Source: Neoscytalidium dimidiatum (taxonomy: Eukaryota; Ascomycota; Dothideomycetes; Botryosphaeriales; Botryosphaeriaceae). Taken from it: a stretch of 64,000 bases of DNA. The notes beneath the pieces were generated by a model that saw only the letters and a program-made list of their open reading frames with translations, was not told where the DNA came from and made no database searches. This document shows positions 44,601-58,100 of this stretch, one piece after another. Position 1 is the first letter of the stretch; each line of letters opens with the position of its first letter. Position numbers and translations under genes: made by a program. The DNA is taken from assembly GCA_037367355.1 (NCBI GenBank), contig CM074696.1:4216001-4280000 (forward strand), in the 5' to 3' direction.

Positions 44601-47280
44601 ATTCGATCCTCTATATTATCGGCCGAATATTCTATCTTATTCGTACTAAAAAAAAATAGTAAGCTTCGCCTCTATATTAATTATCGATAATTAAACGATA
44701 TTATAGTAAAAAACCGATATCTATTACTACGTATTAATAAATTATAAGATAGACTAAGAAAAGCTAAATACTTTACTAAGCTAGACCTTAGAGAAGGTTA
44801 TTACCTCGTCTAAATAAAAGAAGGTAAAGAATAGAAAACGGCTTTCCGAATAAGATTTAGATACTATAAGTATACGGTAATATTATTTAGCCTTACTAAT
44901 ATACCGGCTACGTTCTAAAGCCTAGTTAATAATATACTATAATCGTATTTAGACGTATTTATACTAGCCTATCTAGACGATATTCTAATATACTCGAAAA
45001 CGCTCGAAGAATATACTAAATACGTATATAAAGTTCTATAGATACTAGAGAAATAAAATCTCTAGATAGCCTCTAATAAGAGCGAATAGTATATATAGAA
45101 AACTAAATATCTAAAGTTTATTATTACTCTAGAATATATTAGTATAGACGAAAAGAAACTAGACGTAATAAGAGACTAGCCTACGCTAAAAACTATTAAA
45201 GAAGTATAATTCTTTCTTAGCTTTACTAACTTTTATTAGAAGTTTATTCTAAACTATATAAAGATATTAGCTCTACTTATAGATCTAACTAAAAAAGAAT
45301 ATAGATTTATATAGAGAGAAAGGTAATAGAATACTTTCGACTTACTAAAATAAATATTTATAGAAGTATTAGTCTTAGAATTATTCTACTCTAACCTATC
45401 TATAATAATAGAAACTAACGTATTAAACTATATAATTAGAGTAGTCTTAAGCTAGCTAGATAAGTAAGATAAACTATATTCTATTACGTATTACTTCTAA
45501 AAAATAACGAGACTAGAAAGGAACTATAACGTCTATAATAAAGAACTTCTAGCTATCGTTACGGCCTTTAAAGAATAGAGATACTATCTTAAAGAAGCTA
45601 AATACTAGGTTATAGTCTACTACGACTATAAGAACCTTTTATACTTTACTACTACAAAAGAACTAAACTAAAGATAGATTAGATAGGCTAAAGAATTAGT
45701 ATTCTATAATATAAAGATTACCTATTAAAAGAGATTAGAAAATACTCGCGTAAATACGTTAAGTAGAAGAGCTAACTATATAAAAAAAAAGCGAGAACTA
45801 TAACTAGTAATACTAGCGGAATAAGAAGATAAGTCTTTTATACTCGATAGGCGCTAGATCTCCGCTATATATAGTAAAAAGAAGAAGCTTAAAAAGTTAT
45901 TTACCTTAGATAAACTACTAGCCTCGGCGATACGCTTAGAAAATAGCGAATAGAAATATAAAATCTAAGAAGCCTACGTAGAAGACGCTATAATATAAGA
46001 AATTGGAAATCTAGAAAACGACCCCCGAGTAACTAGAGACGTAGAAGAAATAATCTTATTTTTAGAATTAATCTACGTCCTAGTAAAACTACGAGAGGAA
46101 CTTATAAAAAATATATATAAGATCCTAGTATATAGTTATTAAGAAACCGAGAAGATAATTAAGAGGATTATAAGAAGTTATTACTTTCTAGGGCTTAGAA
46201 AGATAGTCTAGCGAATAGTTACGTAATACGACCTTTATATTCGAAGTAAGATAGTAAGATACGCGCCCTATAGACTACTCTAGCTACTATTAATATCTAA
46301 GCGCTCTTAGTAATCTATCTCGCTAGACTTTATTATGAATCTACCTAAGTTAGAAGAACTACTTATCTAAGTTAAATATAACTTAATACTAGTTATTATA
46401 AATAGAATAACGAAGTACGCGTACTATCTACTATATCTAAAGAAAGTAAACGCGGAAGACCTTATATATACGTTTCTAAGAACTATTCTTGGTAACTACG
46501 AATTACTAGAAGAACTTATATCGAATAAAGATAGACTATTTATATTATAATTCTAGTAGACTCTTACTAAATAACTTAGAGTAAAGTATAAGCTCTTAAC
46601 TATAGTATACCTATAAACGAATAGATAAATAAAACGGACTAACTAGACGCTAGAGTAATATCTACGCTATTATCTTAACTATATATAGGATAACTAGATA
46701 GAATTACTACTATTAGCCTAGTCCGCGTATAATAGCGCTAAGGTATCGGTAATATAGAAATTACCGTTCTACGCTAACTACGATTATAAGCTATTAGTCT
46801 ATAAAGAGCTAATACTAAGTAAATTATTAGCCTAGAAAGAAATTTCTAAAGCCGACTAGCTAAAAGTACTCTATAAATAATTATATCTAAACCTAGAATT
46901 CGTAGTCCTACGAATAGAGAAATACTACGATAAGTAGTATTAGAAGATACTATAGCTAAAGAAAAAAGATAAAGTCTACCTTCTTAGAAAAAATATTAGA
47001 ATAAGGTAACTAAATAGTAAGCTAGATTTTAAAAAAATAGGACTATTTAAAATTGAAGAAAAAATTAGAAAGATTAATTTCCGCCTTAAATTACTAGAAA
47101 CGATATAGATATACTTTATTTTTTACGTATTCCTTCTAGAACTAGTACTAAAGAACGCTAAGACCGTAATCTATATAGAAGAAATACTTCTAGAAAATTT
47201 GAACGCCGACGAAAATTAAGATTAGAAAGTAGAGAAAGTCTTTAATAGCGGCTATATTAACGATTAATTCTAATACCTTC
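44601..47280 (+). mobile_element. Ty3/gypsy family A pol (RT, RNase H, integrase, part of chromodomain), RIP-mutated
   Basis: Plus-strand translation through stops gives reverse transcriptase (SKLRLYINYR, TKLDLREGYYL, YLDD at 44970-44981). An RNase H region at about 45390-45660 follows. The integrase core lies at about 46320-46430 (SLDFIMNLPK, then YNLILVI and RITKYAYYL). An integrase C-terminus and the start of a chromodomain are at about 47050-47275 (VEKVFNSGYIND). The 5' end falls in the gap. The 3' end stops inside the chromodomain where the LINE tail begins. It is about 90% alike by eye to 57770-59110 over the RT and RNase H. Confidence 0.85.
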
Positions 47281-47309
47281 TTATTTATTTATTTATTTAT
47301 TTATTTATT
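47281..47309 (-). repeat. (AATA)n tail of the minus-oriented LINE
   Basis: Seven or so ttta repeats on the plus strand. On the minus strand they follow the LINE 3' end as an AATA tail, as expected from target-primed reverse transcription of elements with short-repeat tails. Confidence 0.7.
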
Positions 47310-50300
47310 CGTTTAACGTCCTTATATAAGCTAAGCTTATAAAAGACGGCTAGTCTACTAACGTATCTAGTCCGGTATTTTAACCGGGGTTTTTATTCGG
47401 GTTTTCTTCGGAAAGGAGTCTAGAAATAGTAGGGGCTAAGCCGGTACTTTTTAGGAAGAAATAGGAAAGTAAGTAGGGAGATAAGAAGAGGTAGAAGATA
47501 GAAGAAAATAAGAGAGAATAACTTCTTTTTAAAGGAGAGACTAAAGTTAGTTTTTTGAAAAGTATTATTACCTCCGTTAAGTAAGTTCTAATAGCTACTT
47601 TCGGGTAGCTATTTTAGTTATCGATAAAAAGCTTAGAAGAGCCTTCCGTCCTTCTTTAGTATTAAAAACGAGGTCTAGGGAGGGGTTTTTCGTTTCTAGA
47701 CTAGTATATATATCTTCTCTTTCGGGTCGATACTTTTTACAGTCTAGAATTAGGTGCCGGGGGGTTTATTTAGCCATATTATTATACGGGCAGCTATTAG
47801 AGGGGTTTAGTCCGAAGCGGTTTAGATAGAACTTAAAGTATCCGTATTCTATTTTAAGCTAGTAAAACGCGGAGCTAGTTTCTCTCTCCGTAGAGAGGTC
47901 TATTAACTTTCGTTTTATTTTCTAGTTAAACCGCCTTAGATAAGACTCTTTAGGCTATTTCTTTGCTTATTCGCTATTTTTTACTACGAATTAATAAATC
48001 TACTTGCGTTAGCACTGAAAGAATGCGTAGCTAGTTAATTCGTTATTCGGTTTATTTTATAGGCGTATTTATTTAGGAATCTACTTTTCGTTATCGCGTA
48101 TATTAAAATAGCCGGGACCCATTCTAATTAAACTAAATTTCTTTGGATAAGCGTTTTAGCTGCGTTTAAAGCTCGTATTTACGCTAGTTATTCTAGATTT
48201 CGGATAGTGTTTTTAGATTTGCAGAGCGCGCCTAGTTATCCGCTAGGAGACTCAATAATATTCTTTATCGGTATATTCGTTTTAACTGTGAGTCTGAGGG
48301 CTCTCGTAAGAGCCTCTAGTTCGCCGTTATAAACTAGGTTATTATCCCGATATTTCACTATAATAGTAGTTTCGTCTTTAATAGGGTCGTTTCTATCTAT
48401 AAAAACTACTAGTCTAATTCCGGTTTTATTCGAATCGAACTCGCGTCCGTATAGATAGATATTAGGTTATCCGGAGGGTTTTAAGTTCGTTTAGGTGTTT
48501 TTAGCTTGTTCTTCTTCGAGAGTTTAGAGATTTAACCGAGTAGGGGTAGATAGCTCTAAGGTGGAAAGTAGAAAGGATTAATCGTTTCGATGCTATAGGC
48601 TGCTTATCTTTAGAAAGTCTCTAATTTTTTAAACGAGCTTACTTTGTATTCGTTCTCTCTTCTAGAAGGCTTTGAATTAGGTGTTTTCGGTCTAATTTAA
48701 GACTTCGTAGGTAGGATCGGAGGTTATTTTCTGCGAATTTCCGGAGTAGGATCGCGGCTTTCATTTCGAGGGGAGTAATTAGAGAGCGGTTTTAAAAACG
48801 CCTAGTATTTTCCGTAGAGCCAGATTCTAGAGTATCGTAGCTGTTTAAAAATTCGCTTGGTTATTCCAGTATAAAACGGAGCCGTAGTCGGAGACGGAGG
48901 TAACGTAGGCTAAGTATAACTACCGTACCGCGTTAGGTTTTAGTCCGTTTTCGATATTAGCTAGTCAGTTTATCCTCGAAAGGCTCGAACGAGCTTAGCT
49001 TATTCTAATGTCGACGTGTTCCTTAAAATTAAGGAGTAGGTCAAGAAAACCAGATATCGGACTAGATTCTTAGGTTTTATAACTAAACCAGAGGTAGTTT
49101 TAAAGTAGAATCTCTTACCGTTTTTTCTTTAGAAAAGTGCATTAATTCGGTTTTTTTAAGGTCGAATTATATAGTATTTTCCGCGCCTAGTTTATAGAGT
49201 CTTTCCGTTTTTCTTTCTAGTATCTTAATATTCTTTTTCCAGCTTTTCGAGCTTACTATTAAAGAGATATCATCGACGTAGAATAGATAGCTAACGGAGT
49301 TCGTTTAGAATAGATCTCGGATATAAATTAGAAATAGTATCGGCTTAAATTAGGCTTTCACGGTATACCCGTTTTCTACGCATTAAACTCTTCTATATTT
49401 CCGTCAAACTAAGGGGTAGTTATCGAATTTAAGAAAGTTCTAATCCACGCGGTAGATTAGTCGGAAGCTTTAACTTTCTTAGAATTCCTAGAGTTATTCT
49501 ACGCGACGTAGTCGTGTCACCGCGCACGTCTAGAAACAAGCGTGGATATTTTTAATTTGTCTTACGGTTTTCCTCTCACTAAATTCGCTAGAATAAAGTA
49601 GGCGTCTATAGCGGATTTTTTAAGTCTTCCTCCATTTATATAGGGTGGATTAGGTTTATCGCTCCGCTAGAAAACCTAGGCGTTTAGCTATTACTTGTTC
49701 GAGTATTTTTCCAGGCAATTTAATAAAGAAATAACTCTATAAGTCTTAGGATTCACGGGATCCGGCTTATTAGGTTTCTTTAAAATTGCCTCCGTAGCTT
49801 ATCTCTAGCACTTTAGATAGTAGCATATTTAAAGAGGTTTGAATAGATAAAATAAAAGGCTTTTTGTGATAACGCTATAGGCTCAGATTATTTATTAGGA
49901 TATTAAATCCGGCCCGGGCGTAGTTCCCTTTTATTAGGTTTTAAATACGTTCGTTCAGCTCTTTTTATCTAGAATTAGCATTCCCAGCTTAGATCCATTG
50001 GTAATTTATTCAGTTATTTTTAATTCAGACGTTAGAAGAGGATGGAAATAATATTTCTTTTAGCGCGGAGCTTTTCCCCTTCTAAAGCTATCTTATAGTA
50101 GGCCGTTTTTAGCCCGAATCGGTAGAATTCGTTCTATCGGACGGTATTTTATATAGGCTATTGCTTTAAAGATAGTTTCGGGGTATTTACTTAGAAACGA
50201 ATTCTAGTGGTCCCGCTTTTTCAATACGTATCGTAGGAGAAGTATTCGTTTCGTTTTTGAAGTCTTGCTTATTTACGAGCTCCGGCGAGCGTCGTATATG

Positions 50301-53280
50301 CTTCGCGTTTGTCGTTTAGCGTTCTCGGCCTCCAAGATAGAATTCTACTAGGGTTAATGCTTAGTTAGTGGGGTAGTTTTTATTAGTCCAGTTACTTCAC
50401 CGTAGGCAATTAGTTAGGATTCTCCTAGTTTTCAAGAGTAAGACTCTATTAAACGGCGGTCTTTTAGAATCTCTGTAGGTTAAGATCTTTATTCTTCTTC
50501 TAGAATAGCTAGCTAGCGTAGCTTTTCTATAAAGTTCGAGGCTTTTTCTTGTAAAGATCTTAGAATTTATCCTAGTTCATTTTCTCGTACTAATCTAATT
50601 TACTTAGATTTCTAGTTTATTCTGTTTATTTAATTAGATTTAAAATAAAAATAAAGTAGTCGAATCCGATAGATTCGAGTATTTACTAGTCCGTTATTTT
50701 ATTCAAGTAGCCTCACAGCTTGTGCTAGATCTATTACGTAGGTCTATTTAGTTCGGCCGATAGAAGATACCTTCTCCCGGCGTATTTAGTAGGTCTAGGT
50801 TATTAGATTTAATCTAATTAATTAGGGCGGAGGCCCCGTTCGAGTAGGGGGACCTTGGGTCCCACCACGGGTAGTGAATTAAAGTCCCCGGCTATAATAC
50901 TAGGGAATTCTAGCTATTAGTAGCCTAGAATACGCTCTAAATGTATAGAGGGAATTATCGTTTCTTATTCCTTTAGTTATATAAATTAAAGAGGTAGAAT
51001 TAGCTATTTTCCTCTATTATTTTTAGAACTATTAGGTCGGGGGATTTAGTTACCGCGGAGTTATAGTTAATATCTATTCCCGTTAGATAACGAGATATAT
51101 ATACTAACGTACGCGGTCTTTCCGTTAGAGAACAATCCGGTAGAATTTAAACGAACGTAGGTGGTTAACCGACCGCCTTTCTAGGATTCGGTTTATTAGC
51201 TATGGTTCTTATATAAGAATTAGGCTAATTTTAAGATCGATTGCTTTAGATAGAAGGCTCTCCGTAGCTAGAGCGTTTCTATTTAAATTTACTTAAAATA
51301 CCCTTAGTTTATCTATAGATAAAGGGGGTTAGTTAATTCAATTAGGTAGTACTAGTACTGTATACCTTTGAGGCTTTATAGCCATAAATTTATACTTATA
51401 CTCCCGTAAGGTGCTCCTTTATAGATTTCGTATATAGGAGTTCTTATATATTTAGCCGCTTGTATCCGTTTTAAGGTAGTTACGGTATTAAATTCTTTAG
51501 GAATTACCTGTACTTTCTCTACCTTATAGCTTATTCAGATATGCTATTAATAGCCTTTTTCTATTCCTTTTTAGTGCGGAACGAGACTATAACGGATCCC
51601 GTAGATTAGTTTTCTCTTTTCTCCTTAGAGGTAGCCTAGTAGGGCTTACTAATAGAAGAAAGACCTACGTTAAAGGTCTCTATTTCCTCCTTAATAAAGG
51701 AGTCGATTAGAATATCCTTAGCTCTCCCGGTAGGATTCCGTAGATAATAACCTTATACTCAGGCCTCGACTAGTTTCGGGTTAGAATTAGAAGGACTTTC
51801 CTAATAATATTCTCTTTTCTAAGAGAAATTAGTATAGTTTTCCGGTGCCCGTACTTATGGATTTTCAACGAAAGGGAAGTTCTTAGATAACGGGTTTATT
51901 TACGAAACCGGCTCCCGCGAACGCGAGGTTTAGCTTTTATCGGAGTCGGATTCTATTAAATTAGTCTTATACGCTATCGTAGAAGACGGTAATTTATCTG
52001 TCTTTTATAGACGTTGGTTTTTTGAGCTTCGTTATTGTTTTTTTAGTTAGTTTTTTATGACAATACATAAACCGTTGTTTAGAACTAAACCTACCGCTAC
52101 CAGGCGAAGGTAGGTTTTTTACCAAGTTAGTTATTTAGGCTAGTTTTCCTGTCAGCCTACGAAGGTAGCTCTAAGATTCCTCGTTTTATTCGAAAGCGTA
52201 CGGGATACGTTCTCGAGAGCGCGGATTTTAGTTACGATAATTAACTTAGTAAAGTCGATTTTTCCTTTCGCCGTATATTCGCGGAAGACGGTAAGGAGTT
52301 TACTAAGGTTATTTACCTTAGACCGGTCTTCTTCGAGGTCGATCGCCTTAATAAGGTAATCGAACGCGGCTTCGATATATTCCGCGGAGGATTTTAGTTT
52401 CGATCCCGGTATATACCGGATTCTTTTCTCGGGGCGGTATTCGAACGGGTTAGTGCTCGTAGTTATCGGCGAGAAGAAAAGTCTTTTCCATGCCGGCGGC
52501 AGGCGCTATCATAGTACCTTCGGTCTTCCTGTAGCGGTTATGTTATTCTATCTCGATATCTTCGATACTACTCGATCCCGTAGTATTCGAAGATTCGATA
52601 ACTACCGGCGTAGTCGATAGTCGAATTAGAGTCGAGGGGCGTAGAGGGTTCGGGGAATCCGAGAGGTCCGGAGGCGGATATCCTTAGTTTTCTATACTCT
52701 TTCTAGAAAGGAAATAGTAGAAGTAGAAAATTAGACTAAAAAGAAATTACCGGCTTTAGTTTCGTCTAAACTAAGCCGTAAATAAACGAATTCCGAGCGA
52801 GCGCGGGGAATTTTCTTCGTTACTTTCTCCCGAGAAGTAACGAAGTATTTTCGGGGCTATTTGGTTAAGCTTTTCGCTTATTTTTAGTTATTCTTAGTTC
52901 GCGTAGGTAGAGAGGTAGTAAAAACTCTACGGCGATGGCTGCGGAAAAGGGCGATAGAGAAGAGGAGAGGCTTCGCCTTCTAGATTTAGTGTGAACGGCT
53001 TGCTAAATCTCGTATAACTTCGTACGAAGATACGCGTAGGTATTTTCGGTAGATTCCGAACTTTTTACGTCTTTTTAAGTCGATTTAGGATTTTAGTAGG
53101 GATATAGAGGTTAAGGAAGTCGATTTAGCCTAACGAGGTCTCTTTTCCACGCGATAACGTAGTAGCGCGTATAGCTACGAAGCTAAGATTCGAGAATCTA
53201 GCTAAGGGAATCGAGAGCTTTCGATAGATACCGGTCTTAGCGCTTTTTCTCGGGGTTAAATTCGAAGGTTATTACCTGGC
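47310..53280 (-). mobile_element. LINE (Tad/I-like), minus-oriented second copy, less mutated
   Basis: The reverse complement of the copy at 36621-42736 along almost the full length: 3' end palindrome near 47318-47345, zinc knuckle at about 47740-47810, RNase H at about 47990-48470, YVDD at 49269-49280, endonuclease GDFN region at about 50850-50900, ORF1 to about 53170, and 5' end at about 53280. It keeps more CpA and TpG than the plus copy, so it has had less RIP, but stop codons still break both frames. Together the copies form a giant inverted repeat. Confidence 0.87.
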
Positions 53281-54110
53281 TTTTTAGAAGTAGATATATT
53301 AAAGAGGTTAAAGGCTAAGAAAAGAGCTAAAGAAGTCTAAGAAAGCTATAAAGGTAGATAAGGACGGTAGTTATAGAGGAGAGAAGAATATAGAGTAGAA
53401 GAACTATATATATATCCTTCTAATATACCGATACCGGCTACTATACGTAATAGGCACGTACGTAACTCGTACACGAAGGATAGCTTAATAAAGAAAGACC
53501 TATAACGCGTAATTTTTAGCCGCTAGTAAAAGCGTATACGTAGTTAATATCTCTATTCGTATAAGCTATAATAAGTAAATTAGCTTTCGTAGATAGTAGA
53601 TAGTCGCTACTAGCGAAAGCTAGCTACTACTAATAATAGCCTACTATAACCTACTAACCGCTACGTATACTATACGTATAATAAGTAAGTCCGTATAAGT
53701 ACGGCCCTATTCTCTTTAAGATAAAGCTAGCTTACTAGCTAATAAGACCCCGAAGTATACCCGCGCTAGCGCGAGAACTACGCTAGACGGATACGCCTTA
53801 TAACTTAAAAGATACTATAGCTTAAAGATTAGTTATACTATCTATAATAAAAAGCTAGTTATAGCCTATAAACTCTCCGCGATACGAACGCGAGCCCTAT
53901 ACGAAAAGTATACGAGGCCGTTATAAGTACTCTAGGCACCTTTAATAGTATTAACTCTATCTTTCCTAATCCGAGGTTTTCTTACCGCCTCTAGTATATA
54001 TCTTTTTCCCTTCTAACGGAGGTTTTAATGCTGTAAATAGTACCTAGAGCTAGTAAGTTTTTTACCTTTTAGAGCCGAGGACGCCTCCCTAAAAGGGAGG
54101 GGTAGTATAA
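53281..54110 (+). mobile_element. unidentified RIP-mutated internal sequence of an LTR element
   Basis: Translates through many stops as basic text (such as LKAKKRAKEV and ATIRNRHVRNSYTKDS) that I cannot place. It ends in a purine tract (aaaagggaggggtag) followed by an LTR-like start, so it is probably the 3' internal end of a plus-oriented LTR element of a third family. Confidence 0.4.
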
Positions 54111-54330
54111 GGACTTCGAATATAGGACTCCCTACTACTTATATACGAGAAGCTATCGGCTCTTATACGAAGTTCTAGCGCGGCCTATACGGGTTACGTA
54201 ACCTCGCTTACCGCTCGCCTATATATAAGTCCCGCCTAACGGGCTTCTTAAATCCCCTAAGAATTCGTCTATTATCTAATAGAGACCCTCTTATACTATC
54301 TTTAAACTCCCTATTTATATCTAGTCCTTA
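54111..54330 (+). repeat. LTR-like sequence of a third family, about 220 bp
   Basis: Begins tataaggacttcgaatatag right after a polypurine tract, contains a TATA-like ctatatataag, and ends near ccttataagaacttata, giving short inverted termini. It resembles the left island edge at about 33523-33590. No partner LTR identified. Confidence 0.4.
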
Positions 54331-54432
54331 TAAGAACTTATAGAAAAGAAAAAGACAAATAAAAAGAAAGAAAGTAAAATATAGACCGTATAAAAGAATC
54401 TTCGGGCTAAAGATTTCTAAGAAGGGGGATAG
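54331..54432 (+). mobile_element. 3' internal end of a gypsy family A element (polypurine tract)
   Basis: Matches 59900-60002 (gaaaaagacaaataaaaagaaa, then tcttcgggc) and ends in a purine tract (aagaagggggatag) before the LTR at 54433. So the LTR at 54433 was, or is also, a 3' LTR of an element to its left, now mostly lost. Confidence 0.6.
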
Positions 54433-55150
54433 TATTATAAACTCTAGAATATACGGGCTTTATAATTATAAAGGCTACGAGCCCGTATAGAAAAATAAGC
54501 CGTAGAGTCTTAAAGACTTTACGCTTAATAGAGCCGCGCTTCTTAATCCCGTATAAGAAGACTAGAAGTATAAAATAGTAGCGCGTATAGAAATACTAGT
54601 AGATAATAACTACCGCTTATATAGAAAGAACGCCTATAGACGCTATATCTAGAAAGAAGGTACGGTCTAATAGAGAGCCCGTAGAAGATAAAAAACTATA
54701 TAGATAAGAAGTAAAAAGACGATAAGAGTAAGTACTACGAGATAAGAGTATAATAATAGTATCGTCCGCTAGTACTACTAGAAGTTAAAAACTAAAAAAT
54801 AGGCTTAGGCGCCCGCGTTATATAATAGCTATACGATCTACTTAGATTAACCTAATCTAAGTCCCTTAATCTAATACTATTAATCTAGTAGTATCGATCT
54901 AGATTATTATAGCTCTTCTATAGTATATAAATACGCTCGTTAGATAGTATCTTAACCCTTATAATTAACTTAAAATTCTAATTTAATACTATATTAACTT
55001 AGAGATAATAAGGCCTACTAAACTTCTATATTACGTAACTTTTTATTCTATTATTACTTCTCTTTCCTCGTCTTTAAGGTAAATTCTTTGATAAAATCTA
55101 AATCTACTAGATAACTTTAAAGCCTAGTAGTAGAGGCCCCGTCGTTATAG
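54433..55150 (+). repeat. LTR, copy 3 (gypsy family A, short form)
   Basis: Starts tattataaactctagaatat and ends near ggccccgtcgttatag, about 718 bp. It lacks the last about 440 bp of the copies at 33890 and 35065, and pairs with the LTR at 60003 around one internal region. Confidence 0.8.
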
Positions 55151-58100
55151 TATCTACCTTAGAAAATTAGTAGAATAATAGTTCTAACCTTTTAAGCGAG
55201 AGTACTAGAAGAAATTCGTATATCTATAGTTTAAAGTAATCTTAATAATCTTTAGCGACTACTAAAACTTTATAAAGTAGCTTAAGATAGTCTTTAGCGG
55301 CGTAGATAAGAACCGTCTAGCTATTAGAACTCTTATAAGTTTAAAATAGAAGAAAACGATATAGAACTATATAGCTAAATTCTAAGACGTAGTATATCTT
55401 ATAGACGGGTACTTTAATTTTATACTACGTATCTTCTACTACTAAGAGCTAAGAAATAAGATTAAAGAAGCTATAATATACTATAAGAAACTAGAAACCC
55501 TTAATAATATAATTAAGCTAGCTCTACTTATAGATAAGCGTTATATAGAGAGGTAGTTTAATAAGAAGAGGTATAATACTAATATCTTAAGATAAGCTAG
55601 GCCTCGTTATATCTAAGAAAGGGGCGACGCTATAGAAATAGATAATATAGTTTAGCGAGATAAAAGTAAGAATAAGAAGAATAATAATAATAAAAATAAA
55701 TAAAAGAAATAGAGTAAAAAAGAAAAAAAGCTCTATAAGAAAGAATTATATATCTAATATAGAGATAAATAGAGCGTAGAATATAAATACTTAAAAAGAG
55801 AGTTACGAAAAGTAGCGGTAGCTATCTAAGAATAGAAGGCGCTATAAGAAGTCGCTATTATAAAGATAATAGACTATATAGCTCTAAGCTAGATAGCGTA
55901 CTATAATAACGATTATACTATCTACTAGAGCGATAAGAACGCTATAGAATAGTATTCTAGTAAGCTATAACGACTTAATATAATACTCTAAAAATTAAAG
56001 AAGGCTACGAAAGAAGATATTAAGAAATACTTTCTAGCTAATAAAGACCTCGTAAATAGTAAAACTAGAGAACTATATAATAGTATATCTAGATCTAGCG
56101 AGGTAGAAACTATCGAGTAATAGTAGAACTAGACTATATTTAACTAGATTATAGAATATCTAAATTAATATAAAGATATATAGAATATTAAATCTAGTTA
56201 TACTTCTACGATCTACTAGACTTTTAGAGTAAGAATAAATCTACCGCCGTAATAATACTAGATAAAAAACGAGAAACTTAGCTTATAATTCTTCGAGAAC
56301 GACGTATAGTACCCCTAGAAGAAATTGCTATTAAAAATAGCCGACGAGATAGTATTCTAGCTCGAAGATAAAGCCTAGAGAATATAGTAGTAATAGAACC
56401 TTACGTCTCTATACGATATAGCCTATATTCTCTATCGTTACGATATAGCTACGCGAAGCTACGATACTCTATAATAGATATCTAATAAAAAATACGGTAA
56501 ACTAACCTTCTAGTACTAGATACGTAACAGATAAATCTACTAGAGGCGTAAGATTAAATAGAAATAATAGACCTAGTAGAAGAATACTTCGATTCTAGTT
56601 AAAGAATAAGACGAGTATATCTACTATAAAATATTAAAAAACTAAATAGCTTTTCTAGCTAGAAACTCTAAAAGAGGCTAGTATAAAGGTCTCTTAACTA
56701 AGTTATATACTTAATATTAAACGGAATATCTTATAAATAAAAAGAACTTAAAACGCTACTAGAAATACTAGTTATAATTAAAGAAACTACTATATTAGTA
56801 ATAATTAATAGTAGAGCGTAAGAGAATTTCGTAGATTCTAAATTTCTTAGAAAGAACGACTTACTATTCTAATTTAAGAAACGCCCCTACGAACTTAGTA
56901 CGTTCGATAGGTTATTAATAGAATATAATAAGAGTTAAATAAGAATCGAGATTAATTAGATACGAATAACCCTTAAAGATTATAAAGAATAAATTAATCT
57001 AGATATAATAACTAGCCTAAACTATAATATCGTCCTTAGAATATCTTAGTTAAAAACCTACGATCTATATATTAGCTAGAGTACGAAAACTATAACGTTT
57101 CTAGAGGATAACTATAAGCGATACACCGTAAACCCCAGAAGATAAGGAGCTAGATAAGAGAACCAAATAAATTGAGCAAAGAGCTAGAGCCAGAAGCTGT
57201 GAGCCTAGAGAGCAAAGCCAAGAGCTGGAACTAAAAGCTAAAGTTAGAAGTTGATTGAGTGAGCTAAAGAGGGTAAGCCATAAGCTAAGCTATCTAAAGA
57301 GTATCTAATAAAGGCTAAGAAGATATTCTATAACGCCTTACTATATATAAAAAAATAAGAAGAGTAAGCTTACGTCGTCTATACTAAGCCTAGCTTAAAA
57401 TAAGAACGCCGAATTATAGTATAGATTAGAAAGCGGACCTTAAAAGTCGATAATCCCCGGTTACTCGGAGGAGACTATTTAAGAAGAATCTACGAGAGGT
57501 ATAGCCTATAAGATAGAGCCCTTAACTAGATACGCGTAACGAAAAATACTACGAAATTAGAGAAAGTACTTCTAGAATTCTAGAAATACGCTAAACTATT
57601 CTAAGAAAGAGATAAAGAATTACTACTAGAGTATAAGCTATAGAACTATAAAATACCTCTATTACTAGAAACGTAGTCTACGTTTAAGTCTATCTATTCT
57701 CTTTCTAAGAATAAGACTAAAGTACTAAGAGAGTACCTTAAAATAAACCTAAAAAGAGAATATATCTAATTCTTTATATTATCGGCCGGATACTCTATTC
57801 TATTCGTATCTAAGAAAAATAGTAAGCTCCGCCTCTATATCGATTATAGATAATTAAACGATATTACGATAAAAAACCGATATCCGTTACTACGTATCGA
57901 TAAATTATAGAATAGACTAAGAAAAGCTAAATACTTTACTAAGCTAGATTTTAGAGAAGGTTATTATCTTATTCGAATAAAAGAAGATAAAGAATAGAAA
58001 ATAGCTTTCTAAATAAGATTCGAATATTACGAGTATATAATAATATCGTTTAGCCTTACTAACGTATTAGCTACGTTTTAGAGCCTAGTTAATAATATAC

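Noticed and set aside
47281..47309. ttta repeat as a CRISPR-like or telomeric array
   Set aside because: A simple microsatellite that fits the tail of the adjacent LINE; the fungal telomere repeat TTAGGG is not present.
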